Origin: Pisolithus tinctorius
Lineage: Eukaryota > Basidiomycota > Agaricomycetes > Boletales > Pisolithaceae
DNA length: 64,000 nt
Assembly: GCA_024663395.1 (NCBI GenBank)
Contig: JANFAH010000016.1
Location: 682,001-746,000, forward strand
Direction: 5' to 3'
This document shows positions 44,003-54,285 of the stretch, in pieces; the first letter of the stretch is position 1, and every line of letters begins with the position of its first letter. Position numbers and translations under genes: made by a program. A model generated the notes under the pieces. That model saw only the letters and a program-made list of their open reading frames with translations, was not told where the DNA came from and did not search any database.

Positions 44003-46981
44003 TCACGATCTTTCCGCTCCGCCACCATTGCTCCGCAGCCGCGCTAAGACTTTCTTTGCAACGTGCTCTCGTCCTTCCTCAACACTCTCGTACATCTTCA
44101 GAAGCTCAAACCGCTCTTTCCCTATAATAATCCACACTTTGAACTTGTTATTCTCTTCCTGCTCTTCGTGAAATGAAGGTTTGCTATGGCCGTTGCGAAT
44201 ACAGTATTCTGCACGAGAAATGCAGCATTTCGAGGTCAAGTACGTTATACGAGTCGTCAAGCATACGAACCTGTGAGCGCTTCTACATGTGACGTCTCCG
44301 CCTTGCCGCCAGTATTATTCGTCCGCCCCACCGACACTGTCGGGGTTCTGGTGGCAGTCTGTAAACCTGCAGTGCGCTTGAACTCTCCTTTCGACTCAGA
44401 TGGCACAGTTGTGGCCTCATCAGGTGTCCGAGTGGGTTTCGATATAGTTTTCCTGCGTGGATCGAGAGTCTTTGCACTTGTTTCACCTGGTCGATGGATG
44501 AATAAAAGATTATCTGAATATACATGATCGATGCACCAACCTTGTCCGCTTGACCGTATGCAACTGCGAACATCTTGACTACATAGTGGGGATATGGATG
44601 ATCGAACTTCTCCGGGCTCTAGAGCAGAATCTGCAGACCGAGCGGGGGTTATTGGCATCGCTGCAGTGTTGACAAGTACGGGTGCGGGTACATTGGAATG
44701 CCCCAGAGGAATAGCATGCTGGGGAATGACGGGAAAGAGTGGTGAAAGGGAATGCGTCACTAGAGGTTGGATGGAGTTAAGGAGGCCGGGACCTAGAAAG
44801 TCATTTGTACTGCCCAAGACGTAGGGACTTGAGTCGAAAGGTATAGATAAGGACAAGGGATCGTTGAACGGAAGCTGGCCGTAATGACAACTGCTAGCAA
44901 CTCCGTGGAGGGGAGGCCCAGACGGTCGACCTGGTTCATGTACGTCCCCGGGTCCTGTGAAGGGCCAATCTGCTCCGAACTCCTGTGCTCCACTGGCCCC
45001 ATCAAGTCTACGAACCCCGTAGCTCTGGTCGTAGCTACTATCACCACCGTCCTGGTGCTCTCGACCGGGTGTACCCTCATGCCCACTAGGATCCTTGCCA
45101 CTACCTCGAGGCACATTTCTCTTCTGTTTCTTTGACGGTCTCGTTTCTCTGTCGTCTCGACTGTCTGGTTGGGGTCGTTTCCTTGAAGTACCCCCATCGT
45201 AGTTTTGCAATTTGTAGGGACTACAGTAGCCAGGCGGAGGAGGTCGCCCTCGAAAACGAACAAATTCGATGACGCCCTGCTCCGCCGCTAGTGCAATTAC
45301 AGCCGCCTTTGCGTCGGCCTTACTACCGTATTCGCACGGTGCCATGTACTTTCGTGATTGCTCAGGGATGGACGAAGCAGACAACTTGACAAGCAAAGTG
45401 GCTCCAAAAGCTCAAAGGGAAAGAAAAGTCGTGATCACGACAATGTGAGCTAAGTAAGCATTTTACTCACCATCTCGCTCCTTCTCAAATTCGAAATGCG
45501 GGTACAAGCCGGGGTCAATCTTGCTGAGTTCCGACTGTAATGTAGGGTGAATGTAATTGTTTGAGAACGAGCGCATCTGCGATGTCAGCTTCGATTCGAC
45601 GGACGAGACGATGGTCCGAATATATTCGCCAACTCCACAAGACATAGCTTTCAGGCACACGGCTGCTTTCGCATCGGCGCGCTTAGCAAACTCGGCGTCA
45701 ACAAGATAAGCTCTGTAGGTGCCCGGACGATCAATCCTCAACAGACAACCGTGTACTACAAAAGGATGAGAATGAGCATAGTTATGTACACAAGTGAGCA
45801 CACTCACATCCAGGGGTAGAACCGGAAATATAATAGGAGACCATGGCGAATTTCGAGCCCTTTGAGTTCCGGATCAGGGTGTTAAGCCAGGCAGTTGCAT
45901 TAATCTGGTATGCATTGCTTGTATCGAATGTCTCGGGAAGAGGTCTCGGGAGAGAGTCAAAGAAATTCTGAAGAGTCAATGGGAGTTTGAGGTGGTCCGA
46001 TTGTTTATTCTTCTCATCCAAGAGTGGGCTTCGAGATTGTCGAGGAGACGGTGGACGGACTTGGCCGTCACCGTGTTTGATAAAGCGTAGCACACCTTCC
46101 GTTATAGCAGCTGCAGCACACGCTTCCTTGGCTTCGCCATAGGTGTCGAAGGTTGGTTCAGACATGTAAACGTGGTCAACGTGGGGGGAAAGTTTAACTT
46201 GAAGAGCGCAACCGTGTTCTGCGTCATAGTTCGATGAACGATGTGATGGTGAAAGCAAGAACGGGTACTCACTAAGTCCAAGCCTTGGCTCGGTTAGTGC
46301 AATCCAACGTGGTACGACTCTTCCAGCTCGCCATTGGATACAACAACTCTCGATAACGTCAATGGCCTGAGTTGATGAGCTGCCCCCACCGGATGGCCCG
46401 TCGCTGGCAGAAGACGTAGGTGAATTTCTTTTCTCTTTCTGCCCTTCGCTCTCTCCGTACATGAGGAAGTCAAGAGCACCCATCTCGATTGCAATCCTGG
46501 AGACCTCCGCTTTGGCTTCGGCCTTCTTCTGAAAGATCGGCTGAGTGGTATAGGAACGTTTCGTGCCATCATGGCGAGCAATCGTCAATATGCATTGTTT
46601 GCCTGACAATCGTGAGTGCCAGATAGGGATTCTGCGCTAGTCGAGCGTACTTTTGGGTCCATTTTCCTCCAGGAACTCGTATCGGAGAGGATCTGTGTTA
46701 CCAAAGACACGTTGGCATATCTCGTTTAGACGTGAAACGGCGTTGTGGCGTGCATGTTCTGAAGATTTTGTCGGTGACGTGGGCAGGGACAAAGTGGACG
46801 CAGATGGATATAAGGATAGATCAGTGGTAGACGATATCCCAGTACTGGAGTCAGAGTCGTGCAGATATTGATGGAGCGAAAGAGCCCCCAACTCTGTCAA
46901 TTTCTGAAAGACGGCGTCAAATGTAGCCTGTGATATCTCCAAATCAACACTGTCATAGAATTCCAGTGTTTCAGGTTGCAT
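44003..46981 (-). CDS. Protein with five tandem dsRNA-binding-like domains
   Basis: The start MQPETLEFYDS is at 46981 and six or so introns join in frame. Unit 1 has a full dsRBD pattern: SRLNEICQRV, PLRYEFLEENGPKSKQ, CILTIARHDGTKRSY and KKAEAKAEVSRIA. Unit 2 has HGCALQVKLS and YGEAKEACAAAAI. Unit 3 has AWLNTLIRNSKGSKF, HGCLLRIDRPGTY and KRADAKAAVCLKA. Unit 4 has PGLYPHFEFEKERDG and SKADAKAAVIALAAEQG. A Ser/Pro-rich linker with a basic patch (RPSKKQKRN) follows. Unit 5 has EYCIRNGHSKPSF, FKVWIIIGKERFEL and EGREHVAKKVLARL. No helicase, RNase III, kinase or deaminase motif is present. An RNA-binding role is inferred. The 3' end is uncertain: the stop at 44003 overlaps a possible donor (GTGAGT). 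Confidence 0.72.
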
Positions 46982-47315
46982 AGCGAGCCTGTGTAACGCG
47001 GGTCAGTGCCGCAGTTCCAAGTGCGGTGCACAGCCACACCCCAACCGGTTGATGCCGTTGGCTTCGGAGTTTGCCGATGTGCATCCGCCCAAGGCAGCCT
47101 ATCACGGATACCCTCGAGCTCGCTGTCCGGCACGACGTCAAGCATTCAAGATATCAAGACTATCGTTGTGCTGTAAGTCAGCCTTTTGGCCATATCTGCA
47201 GATCTCGATACGCTCTTGTGTGTGGAGGCGTCGCAGACGCTGGATGGCTTGTCTCCCCGGACGATGCTGACTCCTACCAAAGCATCTCAAGTAACACAGT
47301 AACAACTTGCCCAGC
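46982..47315. promoter_or_regulatory. Bidirectional promoter, dsRBD-repeat gene and eS10
   Basis: 334 bp separate the two divergent start codons. A short open stretch at 47049-47270 lacks similarity and is probably chance or 5' UTR of the ribosomal gene. Confidence 0.4.
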
Positions 47316-47873
47316 ATGATCATTTCAAAGAAGAACAGGCGCGCTATCTACGAAAACCTCTTCAAGGGTGTGTATATGGTACGGCGACCGCCCGCGATCC
47401 CCGCTCTGATATGTATGACGCAGAGGGTGTCCTTGTGGCCAAGAAGGATTACAATGCGCCCAAGCACGAAGACCTTGATGTTCCTAACCTCGAGGTAATC
47501 AAGGCTATGCAAAGCTTGACCTCCAAGGGATTGGTCAAGACTCAGTTCTCGTGGCAATACTACTACTACGTCCTCACTCCAGAAGGTGTCGACTATCTCC
47601 GTGCATGGTACGTCCGTTGTAGTCATCCGAAGAGAATCGTGAAAAATCTTCAATCTTCCTTACAGGCTACATCTCCCAGATGAGATTGTTCCTGCTACCC
47701 ACAAGCGGGCTGTCCGTCCTCCCCGTCCTGCCGTTGTGCGCCAAGGTGGCGAGGGTGGTGCATACCGCGCCCCTCGTGGTGATAGGGAAGATTACCGGAG
47801 GAAGGAGGGTGGTGCGCCCAGCGAGTTCAGGCCACAGTTTGCAGATGCCGGTCGAGGTGCCCCCAGAGAGTAG
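47316..47873 (+). CDS. RPS10: 40S ribosomal protein eS10
   Basis: [19 protein letters not shown] is the conserved start of eS10. The first intron follows LFK; the second exon gives [46 protein letters not shown] and [12 protein letters not shown]. The basic Gly/Arg tail ([28 protein letters not shown]) ends GRGAPRE with TAG at 47871-47873. Intact, normal length. Confidence 0.95.
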
Positions 47874-48431
47874 ATGTTGATTACGACCTTGGTTGGATGT
47901 CGCTTGGGAGTCCAGCTGCCGAAGTGACTGTCGGGAAACCTCACGCCCGCTTTACTACCCGTTGTGCTGACGGATGACACTGTTGTTTCACGTAGCTCTC
48001 AGTACACAAAATATATGGACGATGATTTTGTCCTCCTTGGAAGTTGCGTGGATTCCAATCGTGGAAGAGACAGAGGGTCAAGCTCCAACTTACTTGGCAT
48101 TCCCACAGTCGTTCCCGCAGTACAATACACCGTAGGGTACATACTTTGTTGCCGGTGTAGAATGGGCAGAGCAGTGTAAAATCGCGACGAGCTCAGTCGA
48201 TAGTGGCTGCCTTAATGACATGCGATTGCGGTGACAAGCGGCAGTGGCGAACTGCCTCGTTGAACAACAACTCCACAGTTGTCGAGACGCACGCAGGGCC
48301 AAGCCCAACTGAAACCGTGAAATTCGACTGCCAGCGGCGACAAATTCCCGGACTGGACAAGTCACAGCTGTCCCACTTTCCTTGATCTCTACCCTCACGA
48401 CCAGCCTCATTGTCAACCCGTTTCCTCGACA
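47874..48431. other. Spacer between eS10 and TVP38
   Basis: Contains the 3' UTR of eS10 and the promoter of TVP38. Nothing else was recognised. Confidence 0.4.
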
Positions 48432-50251
48432 TGCCGCCCTACGGACACGACCCATACCAGCCCTATAGCCCACATTTTGGCCAGGATGCCAGAGGCGCCT
48501 CAAGGACGCCGAGCCCGTCTCCGAGCGAGATTGCGGCACTCAACCAGACTGCCATGTTTGATATCAGACGCATCTTGAACAAGGAGAAAATATTCTCGAA
48601 ACAATACTTCAGTGTGTTCATTCACCGGGCATCGTTCAGCCCAGCGCTTGCTGATATTTATGGCGCCCAGTTTACTATGTAGTCGCAATCGTCGTTATCG
48701 TCGTCGCTCTTCTCATATATATCTACGACAAGCAAATTGTGCATGCGATACAACCCGCAGCCAACTGGATGCATAAGTGAGCGCAGGCGTGACGACGCCC
48801 CGTCGGGAATCATAGAACACATCTCATCTCCCCCTTTCATAGCTTGTCCTTTGGCTGGTTGATCCCTATCGCTATATTTTTTGTCATATCCTTCCCTCCG
48901 GTTCGATGTTCGTTCCTGTCTGCCCAACAACTGCTCTGACTCGTGGATACAGCTGTTTGGACACGAGATACTGGCCATCGTGGTTGGACTCGTTTGGGGA
49001 GTCTGGGTTGGATTTGCAATTACTGCAGCAGGAACTTTACTCGGCGAAATCGGTAACTTCTAGTGAGCTCGGTTTCGTCCTGTGCTCTACTTCCCATTGA
49101 TCTCTTACAGCACCTTCAAATATTTCTTGAAATCATACGCCGACAAAAAGGAAAAGACCAACATCCAATATGCATGCCTTTCGAAGCTAGTTCGAGAAGG
49201 CGGATTCAAGATAGCTCTCATTGTAAGATACAGTGCTGTGCCGGGTCATTGTAAGCATTCCGTTGCGCGGACTCGCTTCTTCCGTGATGTGATTCTTGCA
49301 TTAGTTACGACCGCCATCTTCGCTGTGTGTGGCATGAACATACTCGTCTTCATTGCAGCTGCTATTCTCTCCATGCCGAAGCAATTCATAACGGTTTATA
49401 TTGGAACCCTTCTGGAGGACGACGCAAACGGTAATGGTAATTACCCTAGGGCGTGCGCTCGCTGACGTCGATTGGGGTCGACAGGTTCAACCACTACCCG
49501 TGACAAGATACTCAGTTATGTCGTGGCCGCTATCACCACCGTAGTAACTGTGGCAGCGATGTGGTATATTCGGAAGGAAGTGAACAGAGTCAAACCTGAC
49601 GTTATCTACGAACGTCGAAAGGCCCGGTAGGTGTCTTTCACCACACCACTATCACTTCATATGACCTTCTCTCGCTACAGCCAAACCAACTTGGGCGGAA
49701 GCGACGGTATCTATCAAAACGTCGATGCTACCGGGACGTTTGATGAGGCCATATTCAACCCCGCCCGTTCGGATCTCTCACTTGCCACATCGGATACCCC
49801 GTACGACCCCCCTCACCAGAAGTGGGATAAGCAGGGTCGTGCTGTGGGGTACACGACGACTGAACCCCACGTTTATGCTCCTCAGCCTCGTCGAGTCAAC
49901 GAAGGCTTAGACTCCAGCCTCACGGCGCTGCGTGGTGAAAGTGCAACCCCGACTGGAAGGCACCGCCAACAGAGCTCCGACAGCGTAGGGTGGGAGTTCC
50001 AAGCTGGCCCTTCAGAACCACAGAGCTATCCGCTGCAGACCCTCCCGGATCCCGAACCTATCGGTCCGCTCAAGAATCCGTTTGAAATGGAGGAAGCTAC
50101 TGAGGCTACGGCCATCCCGCCTGTTGCCTCTCCTCCACCTCGAGGAATGTCGTCTGACGCTAACTATGCTTTCGCCTCACCACAACACAGTTTCGGGCCT
50201 GTCAAGGGAGGTTCTTCTAGTGTCAGCTCCCCTCCATCCTATCGAGAGTGA
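48432..50251 (+). CDS. TVP38: Golgi membrane protein TVP38 (VTT/DedA family)
   Basis: The start MPPYGHDPYQPYSPHFG leads a Pro/Tyr-rich cytosolic N-terminus. Six introns join in frame. Membrane segments are YYVVAIVVIVVALLIYIY and LSFGWLIPIAIFFVISFPP. The VTT signature follows: FGHEILAIVVGLVWGVWVG, AAGTLLGEIGNFYTFKYF and RYSAVPGHFTTAIFAVCG. More helices follow (ILSYVVAAITTVVTVAAM), then a disordered tail of about 190 residues ending SSPPSYRE. Yeast Tvp38 is a late-Golgi protein; VTT proteins are linked to lipid scrambling. Intact. Confidence 0.9.
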
Positions 50252-51202
50252 TTTTCAGAGATACAGACACTCATGTACACATTCCATATTCGCCTCTCGT
50301 CACAGTCCTTCCCATCAAGCCGAATTGTACATAACAGTAGTGTTAGTATTCTCAGATAACTTATATTCTTTAGTGACCATCTCGATACCCCTTCGTACTA
50401 CTATGGTTGCTTGTATTCACATGCATCTCTCCTCGCGACTGGGCCTGCAGCCGTGTGGTTGTGCGTGACAGTCATCCCTGGACTGTGCCTAATGACTTGG
50501 TATGAGGACTCCCAATTAGGAGTCTAGGCCTGTGTCCTCCATTCTTATCAGCAAATCACTTTTTCTGTCCAGTACTGGACAGTATGTGAGAGCGATGAGC
50601 ACTCATTTCCTCCCTGTTTAGGGTCACCCGACACGGTCACGTGGGTGGATGCCCGTAAGCTAAAAACATACCCTCTCTCATATCAGTTTGGTTGCTTCGC
50701 CTGTGATGGGATTGGTGACCGATATCACACAATATCCGGAGGGGATTTGCCTTTACCCTGGAATGGGTGGAGTGTAGCCTCCCACAGAGTGCCTGCTCCA
50801 CTGCGTGTTCCTTTCATAATGGGGCTATGCCAAGGCTCCACAAGTCCTTAAGTAAAGCAAACTCACGTCCAGGTCGCTGGTCTACTGCCCAGTTGGCACC
50901 GCCATTGTCTACGTCGGGGTGTATTCCACCAGGTCATCGCAAATTCACCGGCGTCCGACGGAATTTCCATGGTATGTCCACCAGCGTTGCCTCTGGCATT
51001 GCCCTCTTAGACTTATCTCGTGTAAGACCGAACCCGCCACCGATATTCATCCATACATTCCCCAGTTCTTCTGGAAGTTCTGGTTATCGGATGCGTACGG
51101 CTGTTGAACCTCTGACTCATATCACCGCATCTGATTCTGAATCTCTCTCAACTTAATGTCAGTGATCCGGATTCGTCTAGGCGTACCCTCGATGACCATC
51201 GC
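50252..51202. other. Region upstream of the TKL kinase
   Basis: An 18-bp perfect palindrome (CTGTCCAGTACTGGACAG) lies at 50565-50582. A shorter inverted repeat (GACTCC-CAATTA-GGAGTC) lies near 50507-50524. Open stretches at 50645-51156 might include 5' exons of the kinase gene, since its frame is open upstream of the ATG to about 51160 (DPDSSRRTLDDHR). Confidence 0.4.
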
Positions 51203-53420
51203 ATGCATATCTACGACGTCTTTAACAATACTCTGTCCGAAACGCGTCGTGTTCCGGCACAAACAATCACCGTGTTTCAGGACTTCCTTTCTGACATATT
51301 AGATGAAGGCTGTCAGTCTGCCGTACGTGCAGCAGAGCAAGCGTTCATGCGGCTAGAGAATGAGGTTGAAAGGATCCTCGCAGACCTCATATTGAGAGTT
51401 CGTTCATTGCAAAATGGCACTCGGTCACTCGAAAGAAAAGAAATACCAATCTCAAACCGTGCTCGCGATCGGCTCCTTCGGTATTTTGTCTTCCTACGCT
51501 ACCGCAACAGTAAATCATACGAGTCAACAATCAACAGCCTGACTCGACGCGTCATGGCTGAAAATGGTGCCACTGTGAATGCTTGTCACGCTTGGCATCG
51601 GGTCCGTAGGCGTGCCCTCCTCAGCAGTTATCACTCCTTTCTACACCATGAATTACTTGACAAACGCAGGCTTTCTCGCTTTCAAGACTTGAATTGTTGG
51701 AACTTTCGTCGGGCAGACATCTGTGTCGGGGTCGCTGCAGAGGGTTGTCAATATGTGTTGCCTGAGACTTGCTTTGCGACCCTCGACGAAGATTTCAGTA
51801 GGGACATGTAGGTGTCTTGCGGTTTTTATATTTGCAAATGATTTCACGCATGTATCTCAGGTCATCCTGCCACCTGCTGTTTCCAGTCATGCCTACCATT
51901 TGTTTATATATCTTGGGAACACAGGATGCGGAAGATGCACCTGTTCCGTCTATCCCCAATGGTAACGACGGAGAGCCAAGGTGTATCGATGTCGACCTTG
52001 AATCTGCTTCCGATGTCCACCTGCGTAATGCTTCACTCCTCCAAACTCATCCATCCATCCTGTACTTCTCTTCACTTACCTCCGTTGTGCAAGCCATATC
52101 CAGCTACGACGTGTTTCGTTGGATACCAGAGCATCTTGATTACTCCCGCCTTAAACAGCGCGCGCGGCAGAAAGCGACTCTCGAAACGGTCACTAAGACG
52201 TTACTCATCAAGGGTAGTGTGGTGCTAGTAGACTTGACTGATGAGGTCACCAAAGTCGGCCAGCATCCCGCGTTCCACGGTGGTTTTGCAGATGTATGGA
52301 AAGGTGTGTGGACCAATTCAGCAGGAGAATCCAGGGTGGTGTGTACTGTTCTAACCGAATCCAATTTGGTGGTGATGTCATTGACAATGAGGCTTCGGTT
52401 CAACAGGTGGCCCTCAAGTTCCTCCGTCAATGCTATGGCGTTGCCCAGGATGTACGGGAGAAATTCCTCAGGGTAACTTCATAACTGCCGCGATATTCGT
52501 TGTGTTTCTCATGATTCGTTAGCGCCTAAAAGCCGAGGTGATCGCATGGTATCGTTTGCAGCACCCCAACATCGCCCCTCTCTACGGCGTCATTCAGTCT
52601 GCAACCTCAATGGCAATGGTGTCCCCTTGGTGCAAAAATGGCACTATTATGCACTATCTTGAAAGAGAGGACGTGCAACCAGATAGGCTGGCATTGGTAC
52701 GTGAATTTTAGTATCTAATGGACTCCTGCCATTCTCAACAAAACAAATAAGTTGTTGCAAGTTGCCTCAGGAGCGAGCTACCTGCACAATATGAAGCCTG
52801 TCGTCGTGCATGGCGACCTAAGAGGGGTATGCGATCATCCATCTTGCGTTTCTCTGGTCAAGACATTAAACTTGTTTTAGACAAACATTCTCATCAGTGA
52901 TGCCGGTACCGCCGTCATCACAGACTTTGGACTTTCCACGGTCATTGAGGAGCTGTCACTTATGGAGTCCAGTTTGCAAGCTGCGAAGCTAAGGTCGTCT
53001 GGGCACCGTGGTTCAACGCGTTGGATGGCGCCTGAACTGTTTATTGCACTCGTCGACGATGAGGTTCCGCAAATCACAACTGAAAGCGACGTCTACTCCT
53101 TTGGATGCGTATGTCTGGAGGTCCGTCCTTTTTTTGTTTGATAGCAAGAGGGCATCATATATGTACGTATGTCCTAGGTGGCGACAGGACACCCGCCATA
53201 TGCTCACCGGTGGAACGACCCCGCTGTGACCGTTGACATAATGCGAGGCGTCAAACCATCCAGGGGTGCACCGACGACATGCAAGATCGTGTTCACTGAG
53301 AAACAGAAGGAGGAGTTCTGGGAGATCCTGAATCAGTGTTGGGATCCTATCCCTATGCTCCGACCGAGTATGACTGCAGTGAGGGAGGCACTTGCTACCA
53401 TGGCTGGCTATTGCACGTGA
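51203..53420 (+). CDS. Tyrosine-kinase-like (TKL) protein kinase with long N-terminal region
   Basis: An intron just after FSRDM joins the first exon to SSCHLLFPVMPT, so the helical first part (SVRAAEQAFMRLENEVERIL type) and the kinase form one protein. The linker has DVHLRNASLLQTHPSILYF, EHLDYSRLKQRARQKA and KGSVVLVDLTDEV, a block I recall from other mushroom kinases. The kinase has the glycine loop FHGGFADVWKG, Lys in VALKFLR, catalytic loop VVHGDLRGTNILI, VITDFGLS, RWMAPEL, SDVYSFGCVCLE and RPSMTAVREAL. Six introns were placed. The HGDL form of the HRD loop is common in mushroom TKLs. The true start may be further upstream. Confidence 0.8.
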
Positions 53421-54162
53421 TAGCAGTAGTTGTTGGTGATGTGATGAATTACATGATTACTGATTTGCAGCAGCACCATCTAACCTTGATATTACTGATA
53501 CATTTTTAAAGCACAAGTTGGTACTAAGCCATTGCATATACAGTGTACACTATTATGTGCCCATCCACTAGCATTTCCATGGAAAATCCACTAAACATCT
53601 TTTTGTCAACCACACTATACCTGGCATTGCTACTGTAGAATACATACAACAGGGAATAAGTCTATTTAGCATGGGGAAACCCCCACAATGCTCTAGGAAT
53701 GGGTCCACTTAGCCTGGGAAAACCCTAATGATACCTTTGGCTTAGGTCTATTTTTCCACTGGGAAGTTCCATTGGGACCCCAGAAACCCTGACAATCTGC
53801 TGGAGAATCTCCAAGGCCTGGCAAATCTCCAGCAGTGGTTGGGAATACCTGGGTGGTCAACACCTATTAGGTGGACACATCATACATCTATAAGGACATA
53901 TGGACCTAACAGGTCCCCTGAAGGGGGTGACTGAAGTGAAACAACACTGACAAAAAGATGCTGCCAGTGTGTCACATGATGTCATGCAACATGTCAGGGC
54001 AGTTGAGCAAGGGAAGCTGTTAAAGCATGTGATGAGGGGATTGTCACAATATTGCAGCACATCAAACTGTAATATTAGTCATCATCCATTCATTCTATTT
54101 GACCTTTTGCATTGCACTATTGCTGTCTTTCACATATGGAACCAGTAGAAGGAAATTTACAT
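53417..54162. other. CpG-free block, probable methylated and deaminated repeat
   Basis: I checked every line: no CG dinucleotide occurs over about 746 bp, while both flanking genes are rich in CpG. It carries a 10-bp perfect inverted repeat, CTGCTGGAGA (53797-53806) and TCTCCAGCAG (53826-53835), and several related short segments with TCTATTTAGC and TGGGGAAACCC-like cores. No frame is open for long. The pattern is that of an old repeat emptied of CpG by methylation and deamination. Confidence 0.75.
53557..53640 (+). pseudogene. Probable deaminated fragment of the valyl-tRNA synthetase gene
   Basis: Forty bases from 53571 match 59939-59978 at 34 positions, and all six differences are transitions. 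All three CpGs of the parent in this stretch are TG or CA here. Similarity extends left into the parent's intron (CCCATC..CT) with a gap of about 12 bases, and weakly right to about 53640. Confidence 0.55.
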
Positions 54163-54285
54163 CGCAGTCTCTTTGGTAGTACATTTTCAGAGACAGAGGT
54201 TTGAGCGAACATGTGGAAATACGCCTGCAATCACCTCTTGGCAATCACTTACTAAAGTACATTCGGCGTTCCACCTACCCACCTT

